Shown: positions 37,552 to 47,330, counted from the first letter of the stretch. The stretch: DNA of 64,000 nucleotides from Phytoactinopolyspora mesophila (GCF_010122465.1 NZ_WLZY01000003.1:1-64000); one strand, 5' to 3'. Numbers and translations are program-made. The notes: a model not told the origin generated them from the sequence alone.

Positions 37552-39789
37552 ATGGCATCATCGACTCCCGTGCCCGCAATCGACACGCCCACCGTGGACG
37601 TCCTCGACGTTTCTGATCTTCGCTTCGCCGGCGGGACGGCGCACAGCATCGCCGAAGAGATCAAGGCCCAGCACAATGCCGGCTACAGCACGGCGCTGAT
37701 CCACCTCAACGGTCCGCTGGTGGCCAAGGTCTCGCCGGTCAACCCGTCGATCCGGCACGAGATCGAGCAAGGGCACGCCGAGTTGCTGGTCCGTGGCGAT
37801 CCGGTGCGGGCTCGCCTGGTGGTCATCCGGCATCCAGCGGTGCTCCAGGACGCCGCCGACCAGCTGCCGCCCATCGAAGCTGAGCACGTCGTCATCGTGG
37901 CCAATGCGGCGCCACACGATATCGACGGGCACGAACACTACCGGCCTGAGCACGTCCATCGGATCGCCCAGCGCCTCTTCGGGCAGGAACCGCGCTGGGC
38001 GCCCATCGGCCCCCTGGTCCGCAAGGCGATCACGTCGCGGGTTCCCCCGTCGGCTCTGATGGAGTCCGACTGGGTGAACATCATCGATGTCGACGCGTGG
38101 TCGTCGCCTCGCAGCGACGTACGCGGCGACCAGCCGGTCATCGGCCGGCACAGCCGTTCGTCCCCGCAGAAATGGCCGCGCGACGCGGAGACGTTGCGCG
38201 CTGTGTACCCGGTGGATGGCTCGTGGCGGGTGCAGGTGCTAGGCGGTGCGGAGCCGGCCGAAGCGCTGCTCGGCCAGCTGCCCGGCTCCTGGGATGTCTA
38301 CGAGTTCGGTGCGATGCCGCCTCGCGACTTCCTCGCCGGGCTGGACTTCTTCGTGTATTACCACGATCCACGCTGGATCGAGGCGTTCGGCCGCACCATC
38401 CTCGAAGCCCTGGCCAGCGGTGTGCCTGCCGTCCTGCCGCCGCACTTCGAGGAGTTGTTCGGCGACGCCGCGATCTATGCCGACCCGGGTGACGTACGCC
38501 GCATCGTGGACGAGCTGTACGCGGATCGTGACGCCTACGAGAAGCAGGTGAAGCGCGCCACCGCCGCCGTACGCGCCCGATTCGGCTACGAGGCGCATGT
38601 CGCCCGCATCGCCGGCATCCTCGGCGAACAGCCCGCGCCGGGTCAGGCGGTCACCCCGGCGACCGAGAACGCCAGTCCGCAGCTCCCGCAAGCCGGGCAT
38701 GCCGAGGAGCCGTACGACGCCCGTCCCCGGATCCTGTTCATCTCGAGCAACGGCTCCGGCATGGGCCATCTCACCCGGCTCCTCTCCTATGCCGTGCGCT
38801 GCGCCCCGGAAGCCGAGCCGCACTTCCTGTCGCTGTCTCAGGCCGCACACATCGTCGGCAGCTTCGGTTTCGAATACGAGTACCTGCCGTCGATGACCGC
38901 CACCGGCCTCGCACCGGCGCGCTGGCACGCCTACTTCGCCGAGAGCGTGCTGCAGACCATCGACCGGATCCGGCCCACGGCCGTCGTCTTCGACGGCACC
39001 TGGCCGTACGAAGGGATCCCGGCGGTCCGGGAAGCGTATCCGGACATCGCCTGGGTGTGGTCACGCCGCGGAATGTGGAAGCCGGGGGTGGGCGGTGACC
39101 GGCTGAGCAAGGCCGCTTGGTTCGACGTCGTCATCGAACCGGGCGACTTCGCCGCGCCGGCAGATCGCGGGGTCACGGCGAGCAGCAACGCGGAGCGGGT
39201 CGGCCCGGTCACGCTGCTCGACGTTGACGATCTGGACGAACGCGCCGCCGCGCGGGCGGCACTGGGCCTGGACCCGGAACCGCCGATGGCTCTCGTGTCG
39301 CTGGGAGCGGGCAACATCAACGACACCAGCGACGACGTCGGCGCCTCGATCGCCGCGCTGCGGGGCATGGGTGTGCAGGTGTGCGTGACTCGCCCGGAGA
39401 TCGCCGCGGGGGCCGACAATCACCACGACGTGCACGTGGTGCGGACCTACCCGCTGTCGCGCCACTATCGCGCCTTCGACTTGGCGATCAGCGCCTCGGG
39501 CTACAACTCGTTTCACGAGCTCTTGCGTTTCGGGGTCCCGACGCTGTTCGTACCGAACCGGGCCACCGCGCTGGACAACCAGGCCGCACGCGCCCAGTAC
39601 GCCGCGGAGCAGCGCCTGGCCCACCAGCTTCCTTCGGTGTCGGTCGACGCCGCGAAGCCACTACTGGCTGAGCTGATGACGCATGGGGCGCAGATGGTGG
39701 AGGGAGTCCGTCAGCTGGATCCAGGCAACGGCGCCGCCGACGCTGCCGCCCACATCACCCGGCTGGTCCCGAACACTAGTGCTCCGTAA
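37552..39789 (+). CDS. Fused double glycosyltransferase (GT4-like N-terminus, MurG/GT28-like C-terminus)
   Basis: 745 residues from ATG 37552. The first half has a GT-B C-terminal signature, RTILEALASGVPAVLPPHFE (about residues 280-300). The second half starts at about 385 with ILFISSNGSGMGHLTR, the glycine-rich GT28/MurG-like entry, and ends with SASGYNSFHELLRFGVPTLF, the nucleotide-sugar site. It probably makes two successive sugar transfers in an envelope polysaccharide or teichoic-acid-like polymer. The stop overlaps the start of the next gene, whose product shares a domain with the protein at 62753-64000. Confidence 0.8.
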   Translation: MASSTPVPAIDTPTVDVLDVSDLRFAGGTAHSIAEEIKAQHNAGYSTALIHLNGPLVAKVSPVNPSIRHEIEQGHAELLVRGDPVRARLVVIRHPAVLQDAADQLPPIEAEHVVIVANAAPHDIDGHEHYRPEHVHRIAQRLFGQEPRWAPIGPLVRKAITSRVPPSALMESDWVNIIDVDAWSSPRSDVRGDQPVIGRHSRSSPQKWPRDAETLRAVYPVDGSWRVQVLGGAEPAEALLGQLPGSWDVYEFGAMPPRDFLAGLDFFVYYHDPRWIEAFGRTILEALASGVPAVLPPHFEELFGDAAIYADPGDVRRIVDELYADRDAYEKQVKRATAAVRARFGYEAHVARIAGILGEQPAPGQAVTPATENASPQLPQAGHAEEPYDARPRILFISSNGSGMGHLTRLLSYAVRCAPEAEPHFLSLSQAAHIVGSFGFEYEYLPSMTATGLAPARWHAYFAESVLQTIDRIRPTAVVFDGTWPYEGIPAVREAYPDIAWVWSRRGMWKPGVGGDRLSKAAWFDVVIEPGDFAAPADRGVTASSNAERVGPVTLLDVDDLDERAAARAALGLDPEPPMALVSLGAGNINDTSDDVGASIAALRGMGVQVCVTRPEIAAGADNHHDVHVVRTYPLSRHYRAFDLAISASGYNSFHELLRFGVPTLFVPNRATALDNQAARAQYAAEQRLAHQLPSVSVDAAKPLLAELMTHGAQMVEGVRQLDPGNGAADAAAHITRLVPNTSAP

Positions 39790-40382
39790 TGCCACGGCTG
39801 AGCCCGGCGCTGTGGCATTATCGTGGACTCGTGACGAGCAATCCGAGAGTGCGTAAGGCTGGCCGATACGTTCGGCGGCTGCCCGGTTATCGCTATGCCC
39901 GCCGCGCCATTCTGCCCCGTATCCGGCAGAGTCCGGGCGCGCGTTCGCTGGTCAAGCGGGTGTTCGACGTCGATGCAGCACAGCCCGCCCCGCTCGACGT
40001 CGCATCGGGGAATCTGGTCGGTGGAGTCGGCACCGAACGCATGCCCGTCGCCGTCATCATCATGCTCGGCGTCCCGGCTGACCGCGTCGAGCCGATCGTC
40101 GACGAGATCGCGCGGCTGCAGCTGCTGACAGCCGGTTTCAGGCCGGTGATCGTCATGGACGCACCCGCGCTCGGTGCGGCCCGTCGTTACGGATTCCCGA
40201 CCGAACTGCTGATTGCCGAAGACGATTGGACGGACGAACACCAGCCGTGGGACGAGTACGCCCGGCTGAAGCTCGGCCGGATCATCGCCACTTATCGCTG
40301 CGTGTCCACGGTCACCGTGGGTCCGGACGGCCTCGACGACACCGGCCGGCTGATCCTCACCAGCTGCGCTCCCATGTCCTGA
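39789..40382 (+). CDS. Unknown protein sharing a domain with the 62753-64000 protein
   Basis: 197 residues. The first about 70 residues are very basic (VRKAGRYVRRLPGYRYARRA). From about residue 80 (RMPVAVIIMLGVP) it aligns by eye with the C-terminal domain of the protein at 62753-64000 (RLPVALLIVTGEE): both have an alpha/beta pattern with GFRPV/AFRPA and a Trp-centred loop. No known family is recognised. It is translationally coupled to the double glycosyltransferase. Confidence 0.7.
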   Translation: MPRLSPALWHYRGLVTSNPRVRKAGRYVRRLPGYRYARRAILPRIRQSPGARSLVKRVFDVDAAQPAPLDVASGNLVGGVGTERMPVAVIIMLGVPADRVEPIVDEIARLQLLTAGFRPVIVMDAPALGAARRYGFPTELLIAEDDWTDEHQPWDEYARLKLGRIIATYRCVSTVTVGPDGLDDTGRLILTSCAPMS

Positions 40383-40460
40383 CCTGTCAAGAGCCGCAGC
40401 CAGCGACGCCATGAGATCAGCCTGCGCATGGCATACACAGCCGACGACAACCCGCTCGAC

Positions 40461-40531
40461 TATCGTGGGTTATGCCATTATTGCTAAATAGCGCAGATTC
40501 TTATTTGTGGATAATGGCGTAACCCACGATA
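40461..40531. promoter_or_regulatory. Long palindrome ahead of the Fic gene
   Basis: TATCGTGGGTTATGCCATTA (40461-40480) pairs with its complement at 40512-40531 with one mismatch, around an AT-rich 30-bp centre (40482-40510). The right arm ends 10 bp before the Fic start and overlaps its ribosome-binding site region. It may be an operator or a mobile palindromic element. The AT-rich centre suggests it also contains the promoter. Confidence 0.65.
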
Positions 40532-40541
40532 AGGTGAAGGC

Positions 40542-41813
40542 ATGTCGACCGATCCACATCGAGTACCACAGCCCGATCAGGCCGACCAGCACGACGTTCG
40601 GGGTGGATCGAAAGCGTCCCGATGGCCCGCCATTACCTACGAGAGCTTGGGTTGGGAACCTCCACCCGACGTGTACATGTCAAAGAACCAACGCCGGCTG
40701 CATACAGGCTCGTACTCAGCAGCGATCGTTCCCCACATCGCGGGCCTGCACCCTTCCGTGTCGGCCGACGTGGCGGCGGAAGCAGAGGAAGCGGGCCGGG
40801 AGATCACCCGGTTCGATGAATATGTCAGCCGGACGTTCGGCGACACCGAGATAGCACCTCTTCAATCGGTTCTGCTGCGCACCGAGTCGAGTGCATCGTC
40901 CCAGATCGAAAATCTTACCGTCGGCGCGAGACAGCTCGCGCTCGCCGAGATCGGCGAAAATTCGAGCGCGAACGCCGCGATCGTCGCCGGCAATGTTCGC
41001 GCCATGAATGCGGCCATCGAACTCGCAGAGCAGAACACTGCCGCGTCAATTCTTGCCATGCACGAGGCGGTACTCAACGAAGCAGACGCCGAGCATGCCG
41101 GGAAATGGCGTGCGCAACAAGTCTGGATCGGCGGATCGGCTTACGGACCTCACCAAGCCACATTCGTTCCACCTCACCACAGTCGTATCGAGGACGGCAT
41201 CGCTGATCTGATCAGCTTCGCTGGACGGCTCGACATCCCGCCGCTGCTCCAAGCGTCGATCGTTCATGCCCAGTTCGAGACCATCCACCCGTTCACCGAC
41301 GGCAACGGGCGAACCGGCCGCGCACTGCTACATGCATCCCTACAGCGACGAGGGGTCACAACCCGCGCAACGGTGCCGATATCGGCCGGATTGCTGTCCG
41401 ACACGCAGTCCTACTTCCAAGCGCTGACGGCATATCAGGGCGGCGACCTCGACCCCATCGTCGCACGCGTCGCGGAAGCCTCCTACTCAGCGATCACCAA
41501 TGGACGTGCTTTGATCGAGAATCTAGCGTCCATCCGTGAGGACTGGACGAACCGGATCAAAGCCAGACGCGACGCCGCGGCGTGGAGGCTTCGAGACCTG
41601 GTCATAAGCCAACCGGTACTCTCCAACGACGTCGTCACGGATCGGCTCAACGTCGGTTGGCATGCCGCACAAGCAGCGATCGACACGCTGGTAGAGGCGA
41701 ATGTTCTCCGGGCTGCGAAATCCGGCCGCCGAAATCGAGTCTGGCAGGCCGACGAGGTATTGGCCGAGCTCGAGGCTTTCGCTCAACGCGCTGGGCGCCG
41801 CGTCTTCGGCTAA
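40542..41813 (+). CDS. Fic-family protein (probable AMP transferase) with its own inhibitory helix
   Basis: 423 residues from ATG 40542. The Fic active site HPFTDGNGRTGR occupies residues 249-260. Residues 116-124 (SSASSQIEN) match the inhibitory (S/T)xxxE(G/N) motif seen N-terminal to the Fic core in class II proteins, so the enzyme should be self-inhibited. A winged-helix-like segment near the C-terminus (DRLNVGWHAAQAAIDTLVEA) may bind DNA. GC content and the AT-rich promoter differ from neighbours, suggesting acquired DNA. No antitoxin gene is adjacent. Confidence 0.88.
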   Translation: MSTDPHRVPQPDQADQHDVRGGSKASRWPAITYESLGWEPPPDVYMSKNQRRLHTGSYSAAIVPHIAGLHPSVSADVAAEAEEAGREITRFDEYVSRTFGDTEIAPLQSVLLRTESSASSQIENLTVGARQLALAEIGENSSANAAIVAGNVRAMNAAIELAEQNTAASILAMHEAVLNEADAEHAGKWRAQQVWIGGSAYGPHQATFVPPHHSRIEDGIADLISFAGRLDIPPLLQASIVHAQFETIHPFTDGNGRTGRALLHASLQRRGVTTRATVPISAGLLSDTQSYFQALTAYQGGDLDPIVARVAEASYSAITNGRALIENLASIREDWTNRIKARRDAAAWRLRDLVISQPVLSNDVVTDRLNVGWHAAQAAIDTLVEANVLRAAKSGRRNRVWQADEVLAELEAFAQRAGRRVFG

Positions 41814-41843
41814 GAGCGCAGGCCCATTGCCGTTCGGTGACCG

Positions 41844-42734
41844 TCAACGGATCTGGACGGCAAGCGCCGGATCGGGTGCATTGGCGACCTCGGGATGGAA
41901 GATCCCGGCCAGCGCCTCGACACCGTCGACGAGCCGTGGCCCCGGCCGGGCGAACGACGCGTTGGCGTCGACGGCCCACAGCGGCACACCAGGCGGCAGC
42001 AACTCGCGGGCGACGACGTCGTGCGCCAACTCGCCTGAGGTCTCCAGGCCGTAGCCGCACGGAGCACTCACGACGACGTCGGCCTCGGCCGCCGCGACGT
42101 CCTCCCACGTGGTCCGGTATGAGCGGGCGCCGGACTCGCCCAGCACGCAGAGACCGCCCGCGGCCGCCACCATGTCCGGCACCCAGTGCCCGGGCGCGAA
42201 GGGCGGGTCGGTCCATTCGAGTACCAGCGCCCGCACCGGCGCTTGTGCCCTGACCTGATCACGCACGACATCGAGCCGTTCCGACAGAGAGGTTGTGAGC
42301 CGATCAGCTGTCTCACGCCGGCCGACGGCGTCGCCGATCACGACCACGGATTGCAGGACCTCAGTCAACGTCTGCGGATCGACGGTGAGCACGTCGGCAC
42401 GGCAGGCCAGGTACTCCAGTGCGTCGTGCACCGTGGACACGTCGACGGCACACACCGCGCACAGATCCTGGGTGAGCACGAGGTCCACGTCCAGCCCGGC
42501 CAGCGCCGCCCGATCGAGGTGGTACAGGTCCTCACCCGCGGCCATCCGCTCGTTGACCACCCGGTCGATGCCGGCGGGCGGCAACCCTTCGGGCAGCGCG
42601 CTGGTGGACACGATGCGCTTGGTGCGTGCCTGCGGGGGATGGTCGCACTCGAAGGTCACGCCCACGACGTCGTCGCCGGCTCCGAGCGCGAACAGGATCT
42701 CCGTCGCCGAGGGCAGCAAGGACACGATCCGCAT
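41844..42734 (-). CDS. Cobalamin-binding / BtuF-like substrate-binding protein
   Basis: 296 residues from ATG 42734 (MRIVSLLPSATEILFALGAG), the start typical of BtuF/FhuD-type helical-backbone metal receptors. VGVTFECDHP and VLTQDLCAVCAVD are family signatures. There is no signal peptide, so it may be cytoplasmic, unlike true BtuF; cytoplasmic relatives of unknown function exist. No cobalamin ABC transporter is nearby. An in-frame upstream extension to 42788 lacks family resemblance. Confidence 0.8.
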   Translation of the reverse strand: MRIVSLLPSATEILFALGAGDDVVGVTFECDHPPQARTKRIVSTSALPEGLPPAGIDRVVNERMAAGEDLYHLDRAALAGLDVDLVLTQDLCAVCAVDVSTVHDALEYLACRADVLTVDPQTLTEVLQSVVVIGDAVGRRETADRLTTSLSERLDVVRDQVRAQAPVRALVLEWTDPPFAPGHWVPDMVAAAGGLCVLGESGARSYRTTWEDVAAAEADVVVSAPCGYGLETSGELAHDVVARELLPPGVPLWAVDANASFARPGPRLVDGVEALAGIFHPEVANAPDPALAVQIR

Positions 42735-42886
42735 GATGTCCACGGTAGCCGCGGATGGCCGGGGCACCCGCACCTCGGGCATCCTCAAGCCAACCTCAAA
42801 TGGGGTTTACCGCATCTGCGCTGCGCTGTAGCGTCCCCCGAATCAAGGGGATCAGCTGCCATGTTCCCGGTATCGAGGAGGCGGGC

Positions 42887-44692
42887 GTGACCCACACCCG
42901 ACAGGTACGACATCTACCAGCCGTCATCTTGACGGCCTTCTGTGCTCTGCTGCTGGTCGTCACATACGTCACGCCCAGCCAGGCAGCGCCACGAGAGATC
43001 GACAAGCAGCCGACGGCTACCGGCTACGGCGGCGCGGTAGCGGCGCTTGACCCGTATGGTGCCGAGGCCGGCCTGGACATCCTGCGCCGCGGCGGCAATG
43101 CCGTCGATGCCGCGGTGGCGGCGTCGGCCGCGTTGGGAGTCACCCGTCCGTACGACGGCAGTATCGGCGGCGGCGGTTTCATGGTGATCTACTCGGCCGA
43201 GACCGGCGAGGTCACCACCATCGACTCACGCGAGACCGCGCCCGCGGCCGTCGAACCGGACGTCTTCATCGATCCGGAGACCGGCAACCCCATCCCGTTC
43301 CAGGAACGACGAGTGTCCGGCCTGTCGGTGGGTGTCCCCGGCCTCGTGCGCGGTTGGGAGCGGGCGCTCTCCGACTACGGCACGATGCCCCTCCATCGTG
43401 TGTTGCAGCCCGCCATCGGCATCGCTCAGCGCGGATTCGTCGTCGACGACGAGCACCAGCGTCGTACTGAGAACAACCTTGCCGTCTTCCGCGACTTCAC
43501 CTCCAGCAGTGACACGTTCCTCGTCGACGGCGAGGCGCCGCAGGCCGGGACCGTCATCCGCAACCGCGATCTGGCCAAGACGTACCGGCTCATCGGCCGA
43601 CACGGCTCGGCGGCGTTCTACGAGGGCGAGATCGCCGAAGCCATCGCCGGCGCGGTCACCAACCCGCCTGTGACGCCAGGCTCGGACCGCAACGTCCGCG
43701 CAGGTGAGATGACCACCGATGACCTCGCCGCCTATGAGGCCCTCGAGCACGAACCGACGGTCGTGAACTACCGCGGTCACCAGGTGTTCGGCATGGGCCC
43801 GCCGTCCAGCGGTGGATCCACGGTGGGCGAGGCGCTGAACATCCTGGAGGGCTTCGACCTGGGTGAGATGGAGCACGCGGACGCGTTGCACCATCTGATC
43901 GAGAGTTCGGCCCTGGCCTTCGCGGACCGCAACGCCTACCTCGGCGACGCCGCGTACGTCGACGTGCCGCTGCAGGGACTGCTGTCGAAGGAGTTCGCCG
44001 CTGAACGGCGGGCCCTCGTCGGCGACGTCGCGGCTCCGAAGCCGGTGGCCGCCGGCGACCCGTGGCCCTACGACGACGGCGACGGCGGCACCGCGGGCGA
44101 TCCGGCCACCACCTCGGAGGATGGCTCGACGACCCACCTCACCGTCGCCGACAAGCACGGCAATGTCGTGAGCTACACGTTCACCATCGAGCAGATCGGT
44201 GGCAGCGGTATCACCGTTCCCGGCTACGGGTTCCTGCTGAACAACGAGCTCACGGACTTCGAACCGGATCCGGATCACCCGGCCAACGCACCCGCGCCGG
44301 GCAAGCGGCCGCGAAGCAGCATGAGCCCGACGATCGTGCTCGGCCCCGACGGCGAGCCGACCGCCGCTTTCGGTTCCCCGGGTGGCGCCCGGATCATCAC
44401 GGCCGCCCTGCAGGTCGCGGTGAACCAGCTGGACCTGGGCATGAGTCTGCCGGAGGCGATCGCCGCACCGAGGCTGTCCAACCTCAACGGCGCGAGCACC
44501 GGCACCGAGCCGGAACTGCTGAATGGACCTGAGGGCGCGGCACTCAGAGCGCGCGGGCACCAGCTGAGCCAGCTCGGAACCATCGGCAACGTGACCGGCG
44601 TGGCGTTCCTGCCTGACGGACGTATGCAAGCGGCCGCCGAACCGGAACGCCTCGGCGGCGGGGCCGCCGTCGTGCTCCACCCGTCCGACTAG
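42887..44692 (+). CDS. ggt: Secreted gamma-glutamyltransferase (Ntn hydrolase)
   Basis: 601 residues from GTG 42887, with GAGGAGG upstream. A signal peptide (VILTAFCALLLVVTYVTPSQA) directs export. The autoprocessing Thr is in DGSTTHLTVADKHGN (about residue 415), followed by SYTFTIEQIGGSGI and FGSPGGARII. The precursor cleaves itself at that Thr to form two subunits. GGTs hydrolyse or transfer gamma-glutamyl groups, including those of poly-gamma-glutamate. It neighbours the ATP-grasp cluster, convergent with its first gene, so it could act on the cluster's product. Confidence 0.9.
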   Translation: MTHTRQVRHLPAVILTAFCALLLVVTYVTPSQAAPREIDKQPTATGYGGAVAALDPYGAEAGLDILRRGGNAVDAAVAASAALGVTRPYDGSIGGGGFMVIYSAETGEVTTIDSRETAPAAVEPDVFIDPETGNPIPFQERRVSGLSVGVPGLVRGWERALSDYGTMPLHRVLQPAIGIAQRGFVVDDEHQRRTENNLAVFRDFTSSSDTFLVDGEAPQAGTVIRNRDLAKTYRLIGRHGSAAFYEGEIAEAIAGAVTNPPVTPGSDRNVRAGEMTTDDLAAYEALEHEPTVVNYRGHQVFGMGPPSSGGSTVGEALNILEGFDLGEMEHADALHHLIESSALAFADRNAYLGDAAYVDVPLQGLLSKEFAAERRALVGDVAAPKPVAAGDPWPYDDGDGGTAGDPATTSEDGSTTHLTVADKHGNVVSYTFTIEQIGGSGITVPGYGFLLNNELTDFEPDPDHPANAPAPGKRPRSSMSPTIVLGPDGEPTAAFGSPGGARIITAALQVAVNQLDLGMSLPEAIAAPRLSNLNGASTGTEPELLNGPEGAALRARGHQLSQLGTIGNVTGVAFLPDGRMQAAAEPERLGGGAAVVLHPSD

Positions 44693-44718
44693 GCACGGCT
44701 TTACCCACGCGGACCTAT

Positions 44719-44777
44719 CGGTGATCGTGAGCGGATTCCAGCTGTCAACCACAGCGAAAATCCGCTCACGATCACCG
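44719..44777. terminator. Long palindrome between ggt and the first ATP-grasp gene
   Basis: CGGTGATCGTGAGCGGATT (44719-44737) pairs perfectly with its complement at 44759-44777. The loop is 21 bases. Lying between convergent genes, it should form a strong bidirectional terminator-type hairpin, or it may be another dispersed palindrome. Confidence 0.65.
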
Positions 44778-44786
44778 GTGGTGGCT

Positions 44787-47330
44787 TCAGCGGTGGACGG
44801 CGAAGCCGCCCTGGTGGGCCTCGCTGACGACGCGTGTCTCCACCAGCTCCGGCCGCGACTTGGGTGGGCCGAAGATCGCCTGGAGGCTGACCGCGCTCAC
44901 CAGATCCAGCGGGCCGGAGACAGCTGCTTCGACGACGTCCGGTTCGGTGCTGTTGCGGATCCAGCCGTTCAGGCCCAGCGGCCCGGCCAGGTTGGCGAAC
45001 CACTGCCGGTAACCCACGGCCTGCACCTGCCCAGTGATACGTATGCGAACCGCCAGCACGTCGGGCTGCGGCGCGGTAGCCAGCGCGTACTGGCCGGCAT
45101 AGAAGCCCACCAGGGCCTTGGACACGTTCCTGGGTGGCCCCAGCGCCGGGAAATGGTGCGAGCTCGTGGCCGGCAGGGAGTTCAGCTCACAGACAGCGGC
45201 CGCTTGGCTGTCGAGGGGGCGACGGTGGTCCTCGGCCAGCAGATCCACACCCGCATGGTCCAGTCCAGGTACGGCCCGCACGGCCCGCACAGCCAGGTCG
45301 AGCAGCGAGGGGTGTGCCTCGTCGAGAACCTCGATGCTCTCGCCACCGCGGGAGATGTTGCCCGCCGTGGTCAGAGTGACCTGTTCTCCCTTCTGGGGCA
45401 CGGAATCCGGAGTCATGCCGCCAGCGGTCAACAGGTTCACCGCCTCCGACCCCAAGGTCAGCAGCCGGGACCGGAGGTGCGGGTTACGCAGCCGGACGAG
45501 ATTCTTGGCAAGCACCAGTTCAGCGATGGTGGACCGGCCGTCCCCGGTCACGCCGCCGGGCCGCCGGCTCAGCACCGACACCACGCCGCCGCCGACCACC
45601 AGGAAGCGGTAATCCGTTCCTGGAATGTGTTTCTCGACGATGACCTGCTCGTAGCCGTCGTCGCGCAGCCGGGAGAACGCCCGGAGGAACCGGTCCGCAC
45701 CGGTGATGTTCGAGACGACGCCGGTGCCGCCCTTGCCCTCGGGCGGTTTGACCACGACCGGCCAGCCGAGCGTCTCGGCGAATTCCAGAGCCGACCGGCG
45801 ATCCGGGGCGGCGAAGAGCTGTCCCCGTGGCACCGAGACTCCAGCGCGAGCCAGATATGCACGGGTGACCTGCTTCTGGCCACATATCTTCGCTACCAGG
45901 CGACTCGTGGACGGGCCGGTGGTGCAATGGAACCCGATCGAGCGGCCCTCGGTGTCTTCCGCGTGGAAATCGACGCCCCGGAAGCGGACCGTCGCAAGGC
46001 CGAGCCGTCTCGCCTCCTTCTCGAGGAGGTAGCTGTCGAGGGAGTTCTTGCCAAGCGTCTCCAACCCCGTGGCGTCGAAGGTGTTCTGCTCCGTGCCCGT
46101 GTCTACCGGTTCCGGGCTGAGCCGGCCCAGTGCTGCCCGCCCCATCCATGTCACGACGCGGGCAAGACTCGGCTGTACACCCAGCCCGGCAGGTGCTGCC
46201 CCTTCCTCGGCTCCGGGCATGCCCCCGAGTTCGACGTTGATCCGGCCCGGCAGGTAGAAGTCGAGCTTCGGCAGGACCTGTGCGGCCGCCTCGATCGCCG
46301 CCGCTTCCAGGTCGGTGACCCGGCCCGGGCTCGACAGGATGACGGTCACCGCCGGATCGGCGGCCAGCGCACGCTCCACGACCCGGATGGCTGTGCCGAG
46401 GCCGCGCCGGAGGTCGACAGACACCGCCCGGACCGGACCGTCCTGGAGGAAGCCGCTGAGGTCGTCCAGTGACTCCACGCTCTCATCCAGCACGATACGC
46501 AGTTCAGGCTTACCCCCGGCAGCGTCAGGGCCGGTCAAGGTGTGCGCGCGGCGGATCAACGCCGCCAACGCATCTCGATGCAGGCGGCGCACCGGCTGTT
46601 CCAACAGTATCGGCCGGGTGAGCCGGCCGTCGGCCAGCATTGAGGCGATCTCGTCCACGAGCCCTTCGGCCTGCTCCACCGAGTACCGGCCAGCGCATTC
46701 GAGCCACAGGGGATGGGCGCCCCCGGCAGCGGCGCCGGCACGTTCAGCGGCCAGCAGCGCATCGAGGTCCCGTGCCGGTTCTCCCCGCGCCGCAAGCCGG
46801 ACGGCCGGATACCTGCCGCGCTGGGCCCCGACCTTCTCTTCGACCACCGACACGCTTGAGCCTGCCGGAACGGTGCGGGCCGAACGCGACGGAACCGCAC
46901 GGCGAGCGCCGAGCATCGTCGGCAGGCTGACGCCCGCGGCTCGGGCGATCGCGTCGAGGAGTCCGGTTTCGACGGCGCCGACGACGGTGTCCAGCGCGCC
47001 ACGTTGCCGACGCGTCAGTGCCGCTGGCGCAACCGCGTCCCGAAAACGGCGGGCAACCTCTGCCGCGCAGTCGAGGGGGTTGTCCGCGTCCAGGCCGGTG
47101 CCGGCGAGGACATTCACCGCTTCGTCCAGCGCGTGCGCCATCGACGCGGTATTCCAGGGCGACTGCGTGCCTCGAGGAAACGACGCTGCGGTTCCCGCAG
47201 CCTGCTGCTGTTCTCCAGCCTGAACTCGAAGGTACACCGCGACACCAAGCCAGCCCGGCCGGATGGAACGCGGGCCCGGGTCTCCCGGTTCAGTCACCTC
47301 GCTGAGCAGCGCGTCACAGATCCGCATCAT
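44787..47330 (-). CDS. Three-domain enzyme: enolase-like, cyanophycin-synthetase-type ATP-grasp, acylphosphatase
   Basis: 847 residues. Residues about 100-360 resemble the enolase superfamily barrel: LLEQP (E244) and VLDES (D282, E283) are present, but the catalytic K-x-K strand reads AVRLA and the last Lys is absent. Residues about 430-750 are ATP-grasp: VVVKPPEGKGGTGV (nucleotide Lys), VEKHIPGTDYRFLVV, GDG at 596-598 and CELN (metal ligands). Residues about 757-840 are acylphosphatase with catalytic R775 (QVQAVGYR) and N793 (GWIRN). It is paralogous to the 58003 gene and lies alone, divergent from the plus-strand operon at 47649. Confidence 0.85.
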   Translation of the reverse strand: MMRICDALLSEVTEPGDPGPRSIRPGWLGVAVYLRVQAGEQQQAAGTAASFPRGTQSPWNTASMAHALDEAVNVLAGTGLDADNPLDCAAEVARRFRDAVAPAALTRRQRGALDTVVGAVETGLLDAIARAAGVSLPTMLGARRAVPSRSARTVPAGSSVSVVEEKVGAQRGRYPAVRLAARGEPARDLDALLAAERAGAAAGGAHPLWLECAGRYSVEQAEGLVDEIASMLADGRLTRPILLEQPVRRLHRDALAALIRRAHTLTGPDAAGGKPELRIVLDESVESLDDLSGFLQDGPVRAVSVDLRRGLGTAIRVVERALAADPAVTVILSSPGRVTDLEAAAIEAAAQVLPKLDFYLPGRINVELGGMPGAEEGAAPAGLGVQPSLARVVTWMGRAALGRLSPEPVDTGTEQNTFDATGLETLGKNSLDSYLLEKEARRLGLATVRFRGVDFHAEDTEGRSIGFHCTTGPSTSRLVAKICGQKQVTRAYLARAGVSVPRGQLFAAPDRRSALEFAETLGWPVVVKPPEGKGGTGVVSNITGADRFLRAFSRLRDDGYEQVIVEKHIPGTDYRFLVVGGGVVSVLSRRPGGVTGDGRSTIAELVLAKNLVRLRNPHLRSRLLTLGSEAVNLLTAGGMTPDSVPQKGEQVTLTTAGNISRGGESIEVLDEAHPSLLDLAVRAVRAVPGLDHAGVDLLAEDHRRPLDSQAAAVCELNSLPATSSHHFPALGPPRNVSKALVGFYAGQYALATAPQPDVLAVRIRITGQVQAVGYRQWFANLAGPLGLNGWIRNSTEPDVVEAAVSGPLDLVSAVSLQAIFGPPKSRPELVETRVVSEAHQGGFAVHR

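Noticed and set aside
40542-41813. Toxin-antitoxin pair with the Fic protein
   Set aside because: No small antitoxin frame is adjacent; the inhibitory motif lies within the Fic protein itself.
43226-44752. Minus-strand open frame of 508 codons opposite the gamma-glutamyltransferase
   Set aside because: Antisense shadow; the plus strand has the signal peptide and catalytic Thr.
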